A stretch of 64,000 nucleotides of DNA from Polyangiaceae bacterium (GTDB lineage Bacteria; Myxococcota_A; Polyangia; Polyangiales; Polyangiaceae): assembly GCA_013361525.1 (NCBI GenBank), contig JABFXY010000101.1, positions 60,161-124,160 of the forward strand. The letters are read 5' to 3'. The position numbers and the translations under genes are program-made. The notes under the pieces were generated by a model. That model did not search any database and had not been told where the DNA came from. It was given only the letters and a program-made list of their open reading frames with translations. Positions within the stretch are counted from its first letter, which is position 1. Each line of letters starts with the position of its first letter. This document shows, in pieces, positions 26,680-36,055 of the stretch.

Positions 26680-26730
26680 CGGCTGCAATTTCTCCCCCCC
26701 GGCCCCCTCAACGGTGTTGAGGGGGGAGAT
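26680..26730 (+). repeat. C-rich hairpin repeat element, copy 2
   Basis: The element reads GGCTGCAATTTCTCC, then a perfect stem CCCCCTCAAC (26703-26712), GGT loop, GTTGAGGGGG (26716-26725). Both arms differ from the other copies in a compensating way (CAAC/GTTG instead of CAC/GTG). It stands head to head with copy 3. Confidence 0.85.
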
Positions 26731-26740
26731 TCGTGCTCAG

Positions 26741-26789
26741 CTCCCCCCTCACGAAATGAGGGGGGTTGGGGGGGAGAATCGGCGGCCAC
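26741..26789 (-). repeat. C-rich hairpin repeat element, copy 3
   Basis: On the minus strand it reads GTGGCCGCCGATTCTCC, followed by C-rich DNA and a stem of CCCCCCTCA (26743-26751) with TGAGGGGGG (26757-26765) around CGAAA. Copies 2 and 3 are inverted to one another and fill the gap between the dehydrogenase and alanine dehydrogenase genes. Confidence 0.85.
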
Positions 26790-26829
26790 GCGCGCTCACG
26801 TTGATGAACGCTGCCGAGTCTGACGAAGG

Positions 26830-27942
26830 TCAGCCCAGGACCTTCTCGATCGGCACGTATTCGAGGCCGTGCGCGTCGGCGACGCCCTTGTACGTGACGG
26901 CGTTCTTGTACGTGTTGAGGCCGAGGAGGAGCGAGCGGTCTGCCTTCGCGGCGGCGACGACACCCTGGTTCGCGAGCTTCACCGCGTAAGGGATCGTCAC
27001 GTTCGTGAGGGCCCACGTGCTCGTGTGCGAGACGTTGCCCGGCATGTTGGCGACGCAGTAGTGAACGACACCATCGACCTCGTAGGTCGGGTTGTCGTGT
27101 GTGGTCGGCCGGCAGGTCTCGATGCAGCCGCCCTGATCGACCGCGACGTCGACGACGACGCTGCCCTTCTCCATCTTGGAGATGAGCTCACGCCCGACGA
27201 GCTTCGGTGCCTTGGCACCGGTGACGAGGACGGCACCGATGACGAGGTCTGCGTGTGTCACGCATTGCTCGATGTTCTCCGCATTCGAGTACAGGGTCTC
27301 GATCGCGCCGCCGAACACGTCTTCGATGTACGCCATGACGTCCGCGCGAACGTCGAGCATGACGACCTGCGCGCCCATGCCGACCGCGATCGTCGCGGCG
27401 TTCTTGCCGACGACGCCGCCGCCGAGGATGACGACGCGGCCGCGGCGCGTGCCCGGCACGCCGCCGAGGAGAACGCCCTTGCCGCCGTGCGACTTCTCGA
27501 GCGACGCAGCGCCGACCTGCACGGAGAGGCGACCCGCGACCTCGCTCATCGGCTTGAGGAGCGGGAGCGTCCCGTCGGGAAGCTCGATCGTCTCGTAAGC
27601 GACGCCCGCGACGCCCGCCTTCGCGAGCTCCTTCGTGAGCTCCTGCTCGGCCGCGAGGTGGAGGTACGTGTAGAGGATGAGGTCTTTGCGGAAGAAGCCG
27701 TACTCCTGCTTGAGGGGCTCCTTCACCTTCACGACCATCTCGGCGCCCCAGGCGTCGGCGGCGCTGTTCACGATGGTCGCGCCCGCGCGGACGTACGCCT
27801 CGTCGCCGATGCCACTGCCCTCACCGGCGCTCTTCTCGACGATCACTTTGTGACCGTTGGCGACGAGCGACCGGACACCTGCGGGCGTCATGCCGACTCG
27901 GTACTCGCGCGTCTTGATCTCCTTGGGAACTCCGATGAGCAC
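26830..27942 (-). CDS. ald: Alanine dehydrogenase
   Basis: The protein has 370 residues, which fits the family. It starts MLIGVPKEIKTREYRVGMTPAGV, the Ald/AlaDH-PNT N-terminal signature, includes the KVKEPLKQEYGFFRKDLILYTYLHLA substrate segment, the NAD-binding loop VILGGGVVGKNAATIAVGMGAQV, and GSVVVDVAVDQGGCIETCRPTTHDNP with the conserved second signature. It interconverts alanine with pyruvate and ammonia using NAD in the cytoplasm. The upstream 120 bp contain a 7-bp hairpin (28051-28057/28072-28078). The paired hairpin repeats separate it from the next gene. Confidence 0.95.
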   Translation of the reverse strand: MLIGVPKEIKTREYRVGMTPAGVRSLVANGHKVIVEKSAGEGSGIGDEAYVRAGATIVNSAADAWGAEMVVKVKEPLKQEYGFFRKDLILYTYLHLAAEQELTKELAKAGVAGVAYETIELPDGTLPLLKPMSEVAGRLSVQVGAASLEKSHGGKGVLLGGVPGTRRGRVVILGGGVVGKNAATIAVGMGAQVVMLDVRADVMAYIEDVFGGAIETLYSNAENIEQCVTHADLVIGAVLVTGAKAPKLVGRELISKMEKGSVVVDVAVDQGGCIETCRPTTHDNPTYEVDGVVHYCVANMPGNVSHTSTWALTNVTIPYAVKLANQGVVAAAKADRSLLLGLNTYKNAVTYKGVADAHGLEYVPIEKVLG

Positions 27943-28114
27943 GTTCGACTCCTTCGCGTTGGCGGACGGCGCGTGTTGGGGCGCCTCGTCCGGTCGAGGG
28001 CGCGCACCTTAGCATCGGTCGCCGGCCGGAGGAGAGCTGCCCATCCGTATGGCGACGGCCTCTTCGGGGGGCGTCGCCTCAACGCGCCGCGGCAGCAAGA
28101 ACGCCCGCGCGTAA

Positions 28115-28137
28115 CCCGCCTGAAGCGCTCAGGCGGG
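28115..28137 (-). terminator. Hairpin overlapping the end of the TetR gene
   Basis: CCCGCCTGA (28115-28123) and TCAGGCGGG (28129-28137) form a perfect 9-bp stem with a 5-base loop that includes the TGA stop of the leftward TetR gene. There is no T-run after it. Confidence 0.6.
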
Positions 28138-28846
28138 CTTACCGATGCCTCGGAGCAGAACGTCGACGATGACGCGCTTTCGGCGTTCGACGCTCGAGTG
28201 ATTCTGGTCCTCGGGCAGGAGAATCTCGAGGACGGGCGCGTCGACGATTGGATAGAGGATCAACGAAAGGCCCGAGCGCACCATCTCGCGTGCGTCGACG
28301 TCGTCGCGCAGCTGCCCGCCCTTCTGGAGCTCACTGACCATCCCGACGACGGCTTCGAGCAGCGCCTGCGTCTTCTCCTTCACGATGTCGACGAGCATGC
28401 CCGCGCCCGTCAGCACCTCGCTGCGCATGATCGCGAGCAACTTCTGGTGCGCGTCGGAGAAGTCGACCATCACCTCGACGAAGCCGCGCACGATTCCTTC
28501 GACGTCGCGCTCGGTCTCGAGGACGCGCCACGAGGCCGTCGACATCTGATCGGCGGCGCGCCGAATGACCGCTTCGTAGAGGCCTTGTTTGTCCGCGAAG
28601 TAGTGATGGATGAGTGCGGGCTGAATCCCCGCGCCGACGGCGATCTCCCGAAGGCGCGCGCCGGCGAAGCCACGAGCTGCGAACTCTTGCTCGGCGGCGT
28701 CGAGGATGCGCTCCTGCGTGAGGGCCGCGCTTCGCTCGCGCTTGCCCGACGGTTGGCTCACGTTGCCGCGTTTTGCACCGGGGCTCGGGGGCGGCTGGCT
28801 GTCCCGATCGCCCGTCGTTTCGATAGGCCGCACGGGTCGTTCGGGA

Positions 28847-28860
<14 letters not shown>
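28129..28860 (-). CDS. TetR-family regulator paired with the di-iron protein
   Basis: The frame gives 243 residues; a GTG at 28761 would give 210, closer to the family mean, and would remove a disordered, charged start. HTH region ERILDAAEQEFAARGFAGARLREIAVGAGIQPALIHHYF is a clear TetR DNA-binding domain, of the CerR/YbiH-like kind with ALIHHYF. It follows the di-iron gene on the same strand, overlapping by 14 bp if the long start is right, so the pair is likely an operon. The upstream AT-rich repeats in front of the di-iron gene are the natural target for it. Confidence 0.8.
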
Positions 28861-29932
<1,072 letters not shown>

Positions 29933-30001
29933 GGCCAAGCTCCTCGTTGATGTTCGATTCGGGAACACACGCCGATGCGTGCAGGCTGATGAGCAAGATG
30001 C

Positions 30002-30051
30002 TGCTGATTTACTTTTCAGTCAACGACGTTGCTGATTTTCTTTTCAATCAA
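30002..30051 (-). promoter_or_regulatory. Duplicated AT-rich operator/promoter upstream of the di-iron gene
   Basis: Two 22-bp direct repeats (30002-30023 and 30030-30051) share TGCTGATTT, CTTTTCA and TCAA with two mismatches and a 28-bp period. Each contains a loose dyad; in the second copy it is TGATT-N8-AATCA. On the minus strand they include TTGACT and TTGATT, plausible -35 boxes. The AT content is far above the surroundings. A TetR dimer site overlapping a promoter is the simplest reading. Confidence 0.55.
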
Positions 30052-30181
30052 TTGCACGTGAGGGCGTGCGAGCCCGGTCGAGGCGCAATCGCACTGCGCG
30101 CGGCATGGACGCAAGTCGTGGAGATTGCGTCGGAAACATCCTCGCCGACCCGATCGGCCGGCGAGGAGCGACACACCTCTA

Positions 30182-30970
30182 TTACCCGCGCCAGCTACCT
30201 ACGAACGCCCGACGCGCGGGACCCCGCATGAGGATTCGGCCGGTAACGTCTGGGGTCGGGCCGCGCTCGACCTCGATGGAGAGCTCGCCGCCGGGTAGCC
30301 GAACGCGAAGCGGATCGCCGTAGCGAGCTCGATCCAACCGGCATGCGACCGCCGCGACCGCGCACGCTCCCGTGCCGCACGCCTGGGTGAATCCGACGCC
30401 ACGCTCCCAGACCACCACGTCGAACAAGCCCGGCTGCGCTCGGACGAACTCGACGTTGATGCCGCCCGGGATGCTTCGCTCGAGCGCGGAGCCGACTCGT
30501 TCGTAAGCGCTCGCCTCGAAAGGCTCGAACGTGACGGCGTGCGGGTTGCCGATGTTCGCGCTCGTGAAGCGCGCCGGCCTGCCGTCGATCTCCCCGGTGA
30601 CCTCCGCCTCGAATCGCACCGACCCCATGTCGACGACGACCTCGGCTTCGTCGGTTCCACGATCGACGGTGCACTTCCGTTCGCCTGCGTCGGTCTGAAC
30701 GATGAGCGGGCGGCTCGTCGCCGGCGAGACGAGATACGCGGCGACGCACCGAAGGCCATTGCCGCACATCTCGGGTCGGCTTCCGTCTGCGTTGAAGACG
30801 ATCATGCGCGGAGCACGATCCGCCTCACGTTCGACGACGAGCACTCCATCGGCACCGACACCGCGCCGCCGATCACAGAGCCTGCGGATCTCGTCGATCG
30901 AAGGCTGGTGCTCGACCACGATGAAGTCGTTCCCGAGCCCTTCCCATTTCTCGAACGCCAGGTCTCCCAT
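30182..30970 (-). CDS. dapF: Diaminopimelate epimerase
   Basis: The protein has 262 residues. It converts LL- to meso-diaminopimelate for lysine and peptidoglycan synthesis. The two catalytic cysteines are in MCGNGLRC (Cys69) and QACGTGAC (Cys198), and KWEGLGNDFIV at residue 8 is the conserved start. GNPHAV and PGGINVEFV are the other fixed motifs. It begins 1 bp after the stop of the YggU-family gene, so the two are translationally linked. Complete and typical in length. Confidence 0.95.
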   Translation of the reverse strand: MGDLAFEKWEGLGNDFIVVEHQPSIDEIRRLCDRRRGVGADGVLVVEREADRAPRMIVFNADGSRPEMCGNGLRCVAAYLVSPATSRPLIVQTDAGERKCTVDRGTDEAEVVVDMGSVRFEAEVTGEIDGRPARFTSANIGNPHAVTFEPFEASAYERVGSALERSIPGGINVEFVRAQPGLFDVVVWERGVGFTQACGTGACAVAAVACRLDRARYGDPLRVRLPGGELSIEVERGPTPDVTGRILMRGPARRAFVGSWRG

Positions 30971-30971
30971 T

Positions 30972-31319
30972 TCAATCCGTCCCCGCTCCCACGAGGCGCG
31001 TCGTCGCGAGCGCCGCCTCGATGCCGTCGACCTCGATCACCTTGTTCCGTCCGGTGGCGCCCGTCACGATCTTCGCGGCGGATTTCGGAACGCCGAGGGC
31101 TTTCGCCACGACGGCGCAAACCTCCTCGTTCGCCGCGCCGTCGACGGGCGGTGATGCAACGGCGATCTCGAGCTCCCCTTCTCGAACACCGAGGATCTTG
31201 CTGCGTGACGCCCGCGGTTTGACCCGCAATGCGATGCGCACCTTGCCGTCGCGCTCCGTCACGAACGAACGCGCGCCCGACGCAGCGCTCGAATCACGCG
31301 GGGGCACGCGCATCACCAC
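30972..31319 (-). CDS. YggU/DUF167-family protein (UPF0235)
   Basis: The protein has 115 residues. RIALRVKPRASRSKILGVREGELEIAVASPPVDGAANEEVCAVVAKALGV is the full family signature (PRASR...PPVDGAANE). TGATGRNKVIEVDGI closes it. The biochemical role of the family is unknown; homologues often sit with proC, yggS/T or, as here, biosynthetic genes. It is first in a two-gene leftward operon with dapF. The divergent aroC gene starts 57 bp away. The first about 20 residues are not conserved, so a later start is possible. Confidence 0.85.
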   Translation of the reverse strand: MVMRVPPRDSSAASGARSFVTERDGKVRIALRVKPRASRSKILGVREGELEIAVASPPVDGAANEEVCAVVAKALGVPKSAAKIVTGATGRNKVIEVDGIEAALATTRLVGAGTD

Positions 31320-31375
31320 GACGTGCCGTGGCCGTGTTGTCGCCCGCCGAGCACCGCCGAGCTATCGTCCCGGCC

Positions 31376-32545
31376 ATGTCACGGCTCAGGTGGTTCACGG
31401 CCGGAGAATCCCACGGTCCCGAGCTCGTGGCCATCATCGAGGGCCTGCCCGCGGGTTTCGAGGTTCGCGAGGATCGAATTCGGATCGACCTCGCTCGAAG
31501 GCAACAAGGCTTCGGACGCGGCGGTCGCATGAAGATCGAGACGGACACCGCGGAGATCGTCGCCGGCGTCCGCGGCGGTGAGACGCTCGGCTCGCCGATC
31601 GCCATCCGGATCGCCAACCGCGATTTCGAGAACTGGAAAGGTCGGATGGGCGCGGCTCCCTTCGACACGCCGCCGGAAGCCGTCACCAGGCCGCGACCAG
31701 GACACGCGGATCTCGCGGGCGCCACGAAATACGATCGCTCCGACCTGCGAGACATCCTCGAGCGCGCGAGCGCGAGGGAGACGGCTGCGCGGGTTGCATT
31801 GGGCGCGATCTGTCGCGCGTTCCTGGAGCCGCTCGGCGTCGACGTGTTCGCGCACGTGATCAGCATCGGCGAAGCCGCGATCGGCGCGGTGCCCGACGAT
31901 CTCGGACATATCAAGGCGCTCGCGCGGGCGAGCGAAATGGCGTGCTGCGATGCCGAAGCCGAAGCGCGAATGCGACAAGCGATCCTCGATACCGCACACG
32001 ACAAAGACACGCTCGGCGGCGTCTTCGAGGTCGTCGCGACCGGCGTCCCCGTCGGGCTCGGCAGCCACATTCAATGGGATCGACGCCTCGACGGCCGGCT
32101 CGCGCAGGCATTGATGAGCATTCAAGCCATCAAAGGTGTCGAGCTCGGATTGGGATTCGAAGCGGCTCGGCGGCGAGGGTCGGACGTGCACGACCCCATC
32201 GTCAAAGGCGAAGCCGACACCATGACGCGATCGTCGAACGGCGCCGGTGGGGTGGAAGGTGGAATCTCGAATGGGATGCCGATCGTCTGTCGCGCGGCGA
32301 TGAAGCCCATTGCGACGCTCCGTCGCCCGTTGCCCTCCGTCGACATCGTCACGAAGGACGTCTCCCTCGCAGCATTCGAGCGCAGCGACATCTGCGCGGT
32401 TCCTGCGGCGAGCGTCGTCGGCGAGGCGATGGTCCTTTTGACCCTCGCCGACGCAATGATGGAGAAGCTCGGCGGCGATTCGTTGCGGGAGGTCCGCCGG
32501 AACCTCGACAGCTATGTCGCGCGCGTGCGTGAGCTGGGTCGATGA
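31376..32545 (+). CDS. aroC: Chorismate synthase
   Basis: The protein has 389 residues from the ATG at 31376; upstream in-frame codons back to 31229 overlap the divergent gene and lack family residues. It makes chorismate from EPSP using reduced FMN in the cytoplasm. Motifs are FTAGESHGP at residue 7, RRQQGFGRGGRM, RPGHADLAGATKY, RASARETAARVALGAI and GGISNGMPI, all in order. The stop overlaps the next gene (ATGA), making aroC-aroKB an operon for the last and early steps of the shikimate pathway. Confidence 0.97.
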   Translation: MSRLRWFTAGESHGPELVAIIEGLPAGFEVREDRIRIDLARRQQGFGRGGRMKIETDTAEIVAGVRGGETLGSPIAIRIANRDFENWKGRMGAAPFDTPPEAVTRPRPGHADLAGATKYDRSDLRDILERASARETAARVALGAICRAFLEPLGVDVFAHVISIGEAAIGAVPDDLGHIKALARASEMACCDAEAEARMRQAILDTAHDKDTLGGVFEVVATGVPVGLGSHIQWDRRLDGRLAQALMSIQAIKGVELGLGFEAARRRGSDVHDPIVKGEADTMTRSSNGAGGVEGGISNGMPIVCRAAMKPIATLRRPLPSVDIVTKDVSLAAFERSDICAVPAASVVGEAMVLLTLADAMMEKLGGDSLREVRRNLDSYVARVRELGR

Positions 32546-34143
32546 CCGGACGCGACCGACACCTTCTTCTCTGGGGCCCGACCGGCGTTGGAAAGACGAC
32601 GGTCGGCGCGGCGCTCGCGACGAGGCTGTCGCGACGCTTCCTCGATCTCGATCGCATCATCGAAGACGAAGCTGGGCGATCCGTTCCAGCGATCTTCGCC
32701 GCGGAGGGAGAACCGGGCTTCCGCGAGCGTGAACGGAGCGCGCTGCGAGCGCTGCTGAAACGCGACGAAGAATCGGTGATCGCGCTCGGCGGTGGAACGC
32801 TCGTCGATCGAGCGCTCCGTGACGAAGCGCTGCGCGGCGCGGTGGTCGTCACGTTGCTCGCAGCGCCTCGGGTCATCGAAGCGCGACTGTCAGCGAGCCC
32901 GATGGGGCGTCCGCTCGTCGATTCGGCGACACCCGAAGAGCGGTCGGCTCGCCTCGGTGCGCTCTTGCGTAGCCGCGCGGCAGCCTACGCGGTGGGCCAC
33001 CTCGCCATCGCAACGGACGCGCTGGAACCCGTCGCGATTGCAGAGACGATCGCGGTGCGCCTCGGGGGCTTCGTTCCGCTCACCATTTCGGCGGCTAACG
33101 CATACGGTGTTCACCTCGCGCCGGGCGCAGCCGCGGGGTCCGTCGCGGAGTCCGTCGCGGCCCAATACCCGACGACGTCATTTCTCGTCACCGACGCCAC
33201 GGTTGCCGCCCTCCATCTCGATCCGGTGGTCGCCGCCATGAGCCGAGCCGGTCACGCCCCGCATGTCATCGTCCTTCCCGGCGGAGAGCCCGGCAAGAAC
33301 ATCGACAGCGCCCGGTCGATCGTGCGCGAGCTCGCATCCCACGACGCCGATCGCAAATCGGTGCTCGTCGCGCTCGGCGGCGGCGTCGTCACCGACACCG
33401 CGGGTTTCGCGGCGTCGATGTTTTCACGAGGCATTCGGTGGGTCGCCGTCCCGACGACGATCATTGGAATGGTCGACGCCGCGATCGGCGGAAAAACCGG
33501 CGTCAACCTGGAGCACGCGAAGAACGCCATTGGAGCGTTCCACCACCCGCGCGCGGTGATCGTCGACGCGTCGCTGTCCCGAACGGAATCACCGCGCGCG
33601 ATTCGAAGTGGCCTCGCCGAAGCCGTGAAGAGCGCCGCGATCATCGATTCGTCGTTCTTCGAATGGTTCGAAGAGAACGTGTCCGGCCTCGCGGCCTCCG
33701 ACCCCGCATTGCTGGAGAACGCAGTGCGACGGTCGGTCGAGATCAAGACCGACGTCGTCGAGCGCGACCCCGACGAGCAGGATCTGCGGGCCATTCTCAA
33801 TTTCGGCCACACCGTGGGTCACGCGCTCGAGACGGCTGGTCGCTACGAGACGTTCACCCACGGCGAGGCCGTTTCGATCGGAATGGTCGCGGCCGCGAAG
33901 GTCGGACGAGCGCTCGGCGTCACGCCCGACGACGTCTGCGAGCGCCTCGCGCGTGTGCTCGAAGCGCTCGGTTTGCCCACGGAGGCGCCGGCGAGCCTAC
34001 GAGAGGCCGCCGTGTCGCACCTGATGGCGGACAAGAAGCGGGAAGGCTCGAAGATTCGATTCGTTGTGCTCGAGCGAATGGGTCGCGCGACCACGCGCCA
34101 CGTAACGGAGGCGCAGGTCGGTGATGTGCTCTTGGGGGGCTGA
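32542..34143 (+). CDS. aroKB: Bifunctional shikimate kinase / 3-dehydroquinate synthase (AroK-AroB fusion)
   Basis: The protein has 533 residues with two enzymes in one chain. Residues 1-170 are shikimate kinase: GPTGVGKTTVG (P-loop), FLDLDRIIEDEAGRSVPAIFAAEGEPGFRERE, IALGGGTLVD. Residues 180-533 are 3-dehydroquinate synthase: LPGGEPGKN, ALGGGVVTDTAGFAASMF (NAD site), VPTTIIGMVDAAIGGKTGVN, HGEAVSIGM and the zinc-ligand region NFGHTVGHALE. aroK and aroB are usually separate adjacent genes; single-chain AroK-AroB fusions are known in some lineages. The fusion is seamless, with no stop or frameshift. Confidence 0.93.
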   Translation: MTGRDRHLLLWGPTGVGKTTVGAALATRLSRRFLDLDRIIEDEAGRSVPAIFAAEGEPGFRERERSALRALLKRDEESVIALGGGTLVDRALRDEALRGAVVVTLLAAPRVIEARLSASPMGRPLVDSATPEERSARLGALLRSRAAAYAVGHLAIATDALEPVAIAETIAVRLGGFVPLTISAANAYGVHLAPGAAAGSVAESVAAQYPTTSFLVTDATVAALHLDPVVAAMSRAGHAPHVIVLPGGEPGKNIDSARSIVRELASHDADRKSVLVALGGGVVTDTAGFAASMFSRGIRWVAVPTTIIGMVDAAIGGKTGVNLEHAKNAIGAFHHPRAVIVDASLSRTESPRAIRSGLAEAVKSAAIIDSSFFEWFEENVSGLAASDPALLENAVRRSVEIKTDVVERDPDEQDLRAILNFGHTVGHALETAGRYETFTHGEAVSIGMVAAAKVGRALGVTPDDVCERLARVLEALGLPTEAPASLREAAVSHLMADKKREGSKIRFVVLERMGRATTRHVTEAQVGDVLLGG

Positions 34144-34273
34144 GGGCACAGCACACGAGCGCGCGCCGGCGATCCGCGTAGACGCCACCGGAAGCACAAT
34201 TTTTGGGCACCTGCGGGAGGTCGTCTACACTCCTGGATACGCCCCTTCGCGGGGTCGCTTCGGGAGGCTCGTC

Positions 34274-34948
34274 ATGGCTTGGTCTCAATGGGCGAAACGT
34301 CTCGGTGGCACGTCGCTCCTCGCGCTCGTCGTCGCAACCCTGGGATCCAGCTCCTGCGCGGAAGCCGAGGGTCGGTTCTACGTGAAGTGCCGATTGCCGT
34401 TCGGCTCTGACGAATGCAATGCGTGCGACGGCGACGGCGTCCAGCAGTCCGAAGGATCCTTCAATGCGGCTGGCTGCGGCATTGCCGAAGACGGACGGCC
34501 GATGGGCGCTTGTGGATACGCCGCGACGCTGGTCATCGAAAACCAGATGCTCTCGTCGCTCGAGATCGAGGCGAACCATAACCAGGTCGAGACGTCGAAC
34601 ATCACGATCTACGCCGTCGACATCAGCTTCGAGTCCAACGGGGGCTCGTTTCAAAGCGTAGAAGGCGCAACCATTCTCGCGAACGTGCCGCCCGGCGGTG
34701 TCTTTTGCGACAACCTTCTGCTGTTCTCCGGCGATGGCGGCGTAGCCCCCGGCGACGTCGTGAACGTCGTGGCGGGGATCAAGTACTACGGCCGCACCAC
34801 GGGCGGCATCGAAGTCGAGACGCCGGAGCAGTTCATCTCCTTCACCATCTTCAACAATCCCGGTGACTGCGCCTGTGAAGGCGACACGGGGCTCGGTGGT
34901 ATCGACGGCGAACCGGTTCTCTGCGAGACCGGCTGCGATTCACCGTGA
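34274..34948 (+). CDS. Cys-rich secreted protein, probable lipoprotein
   Basis: The ATG at 34274 follows GGGAGG (34262-34267) and gives 224 residues. The signal peptide MAWSQWAKRLGGTSLLALVV ends at LGSSSC, an atypical lipobox. The mature part has about ten cysteines, including CRLPFGSDECNACDGDG and DCACEGD. The central part (QMLSSLEIEANHNQVETSNI) looks like a beta-sandwich. Not recognised as a named family; similar short lipoproteins occur in myxobacteria. Its 3' end overlaps the converging outer-membrane-like gene by 9 bp. Confidence 0.7.
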   Translation: MAWSQWAKRLGGTSLLALVVATLGSSSCAEAEGRFYVKCRLPFGSDECNACDGDGVQQSEGSFNAAGCGIAEDGRPMGACGYAATLVIENQMLSSLEIEANHNQVETSNITIYAVDISFESNGGSFQSVEGATILANVPPGGVFCDNLLLFSGDGGVAPGDVVNVVAGIKYYGRTTGGIEVETPEQFISFTIFNNPGDCACEGDTGLGGIDGEPVLCETGCDSP

Positions 34949-35584
34949 CGGAATCTTCTCGGCCTCGCGCGAGCCGCCTTTTGCGCCCTCGATCGCGTAG
35001 ATGAACGGCAGCGCCGCGAAACCGCCGTCGACCTGAAGCCCGAAGACGAACGACGTCTCGCGTGAATCGCCGAGGCCGATGCGAGCCTCGGTGATGAAGC
35101 CGAGCGACATGACGTAGCTCGACGAGAAGTTGTAGCTGCGGCTGCCGAAGAACAAGCTCGTCGCGATACCCGGCTCGAGACCGACGAGCGGCGCATAACG
35201 ACCATAAGGGCCGACCGAGACCACGAGCGGCACCGAATCGATCACGGGAAACAAGACAGAGGCGCCGCCTCCGAATTGGACCTCGTCGAACGCGTGCGTA
35301 AGGGTCTCGATGTAAGGGCCGACGCCGAAATCGTCGCCGTCTTCGCGGAAGAGCATGAGGTCGCCGCGAACGCCGAGATGGAACGCCGGCTCATAGAAGT
35401 AGTCGTCGCCATAACCGCGCCCGGCGGCGCCGATCGTGAAGCCCGCTGTCCCTTGTGGCTCGGCGGCTGCTTCGAGCGAAACGGTGAGCGCACCGATACC
35501 GATGAGAACGGCGCTCGAGATCCGCCAATGGCGAGCCACACCTCCTTCTAGCGCCTTCGGCCGGAGAGTGTCATCGGCCAGCAT
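34940..35584 (-). CDS. Predicted outer-membrane/secreted beta-barrel-like protein
   Basis: From the ATG at 35584 the protein has 214 residues; the frame continues to 35812 but would overlap zapA's start. The signal peptide includes SSAVLIGIGALTVSLEAAAEPQ. The mature chain has alternating aromatic/Gly strands such as AAGRGYGDDYFYEPAFHLGVRGDL and SYNFSSSYVMSLGFITEARIGL, which suggests an 8-stranded barrel of the OmpW/OprF-N kind. AGGAGG stands just before an in-frame GTG (LEGGVARHW), so the exact start is open. It ends SRETSFVFGLQVDGGF...; no named family. Confidence 0.6.
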   Translation of the reverse strand: MLADDTLRPKALEGGVARHWRISSAVLIGIGALTVSLEAAAEPQGTAGFTIGAAGRGYGDDYFYEPAFHLGVRGDLMLFREDGDDFGVGPYIETLTHAFDEVQFGGGASVLFPVIDSVPLVVSVGPYGRYAPLVGLEPGIATSLFFGSRSYNFSSSYVMSLGFITEARIGLGDSRETSFVFGLQVDGGFAALPFIYAIEGAKGGSREAEKIPSR

Positions 35585-35728
35585 GGTCTTCGGCTTCGAC
35601 GATATGACACTAACGTCATAACTCGCGGCCCGGCCCTGGAGGCTCGCGCTGCAGGGCCGCGACGCGGCGCTGACGAGTCGCTGCCACCGGCGGAACGTGC
35701 TTCGAGCGCGTGATAAGGTTGCTCGCCT

Positions 35729-36055
35729 ATGGGACCGCGTCCGGTTGAGCTTCATATAGGCGGGCAGAAGGTTCGTGTCGTGTCGTCGGCGAGCCCCGAG
35801 GAGCTCGAGCACCTCGCCGGGATCGTCGAGGAGAAGCTCGCGGCGATGTTACCGCCCGGCCGGCCCCTCACGCCGCAAGCAATGTTGCTGGTCGCATTGG
35901 CGCTGGCCCACGATGTCGAACATGCTCGCCGGCGAATCGATCAGATTCGCACGCATTCAAAAGCTGCCATTGCCGAGCTGCTGGAGGACGTCGACGCAAC
36001 GCTCGCCCTCGCGGAAGAGACGCTGGGTGATGGCACCTCGCCGCCGTCACCATGA
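35729..36055 (+). CDS. zapA: Cell division protein ZapA
   Basis: The protein has 108 residues. It starts MGPRPVELHIGGQKVRVVSS with the ZapA N-terminal fold (VELHIGGQKVRV), then a helix EELEHLAGIVEEKLAAML and a long coiled helix (MLLVALALAHDVEHARRRIDQIRTHSKAAIAELLEDVD). ZapA tetramers bundle FtsZ filaments at the division site in the cytoplasm. It overlaps bioF by 4 bp and so heads an operon with the biotin genes, an uncommon pairing. Partner zapB is not in the window. Confidence 0.85.
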   Translation: MGPRPVELHIGGQKVRVVSSASPEELEHLAGIVEEKLAAMLPPGRPLTPQAMLLVALALAHDVEHARRRIDQIRTHSKAAIAELLEDVDATLALAEETLGDGTSPPSP

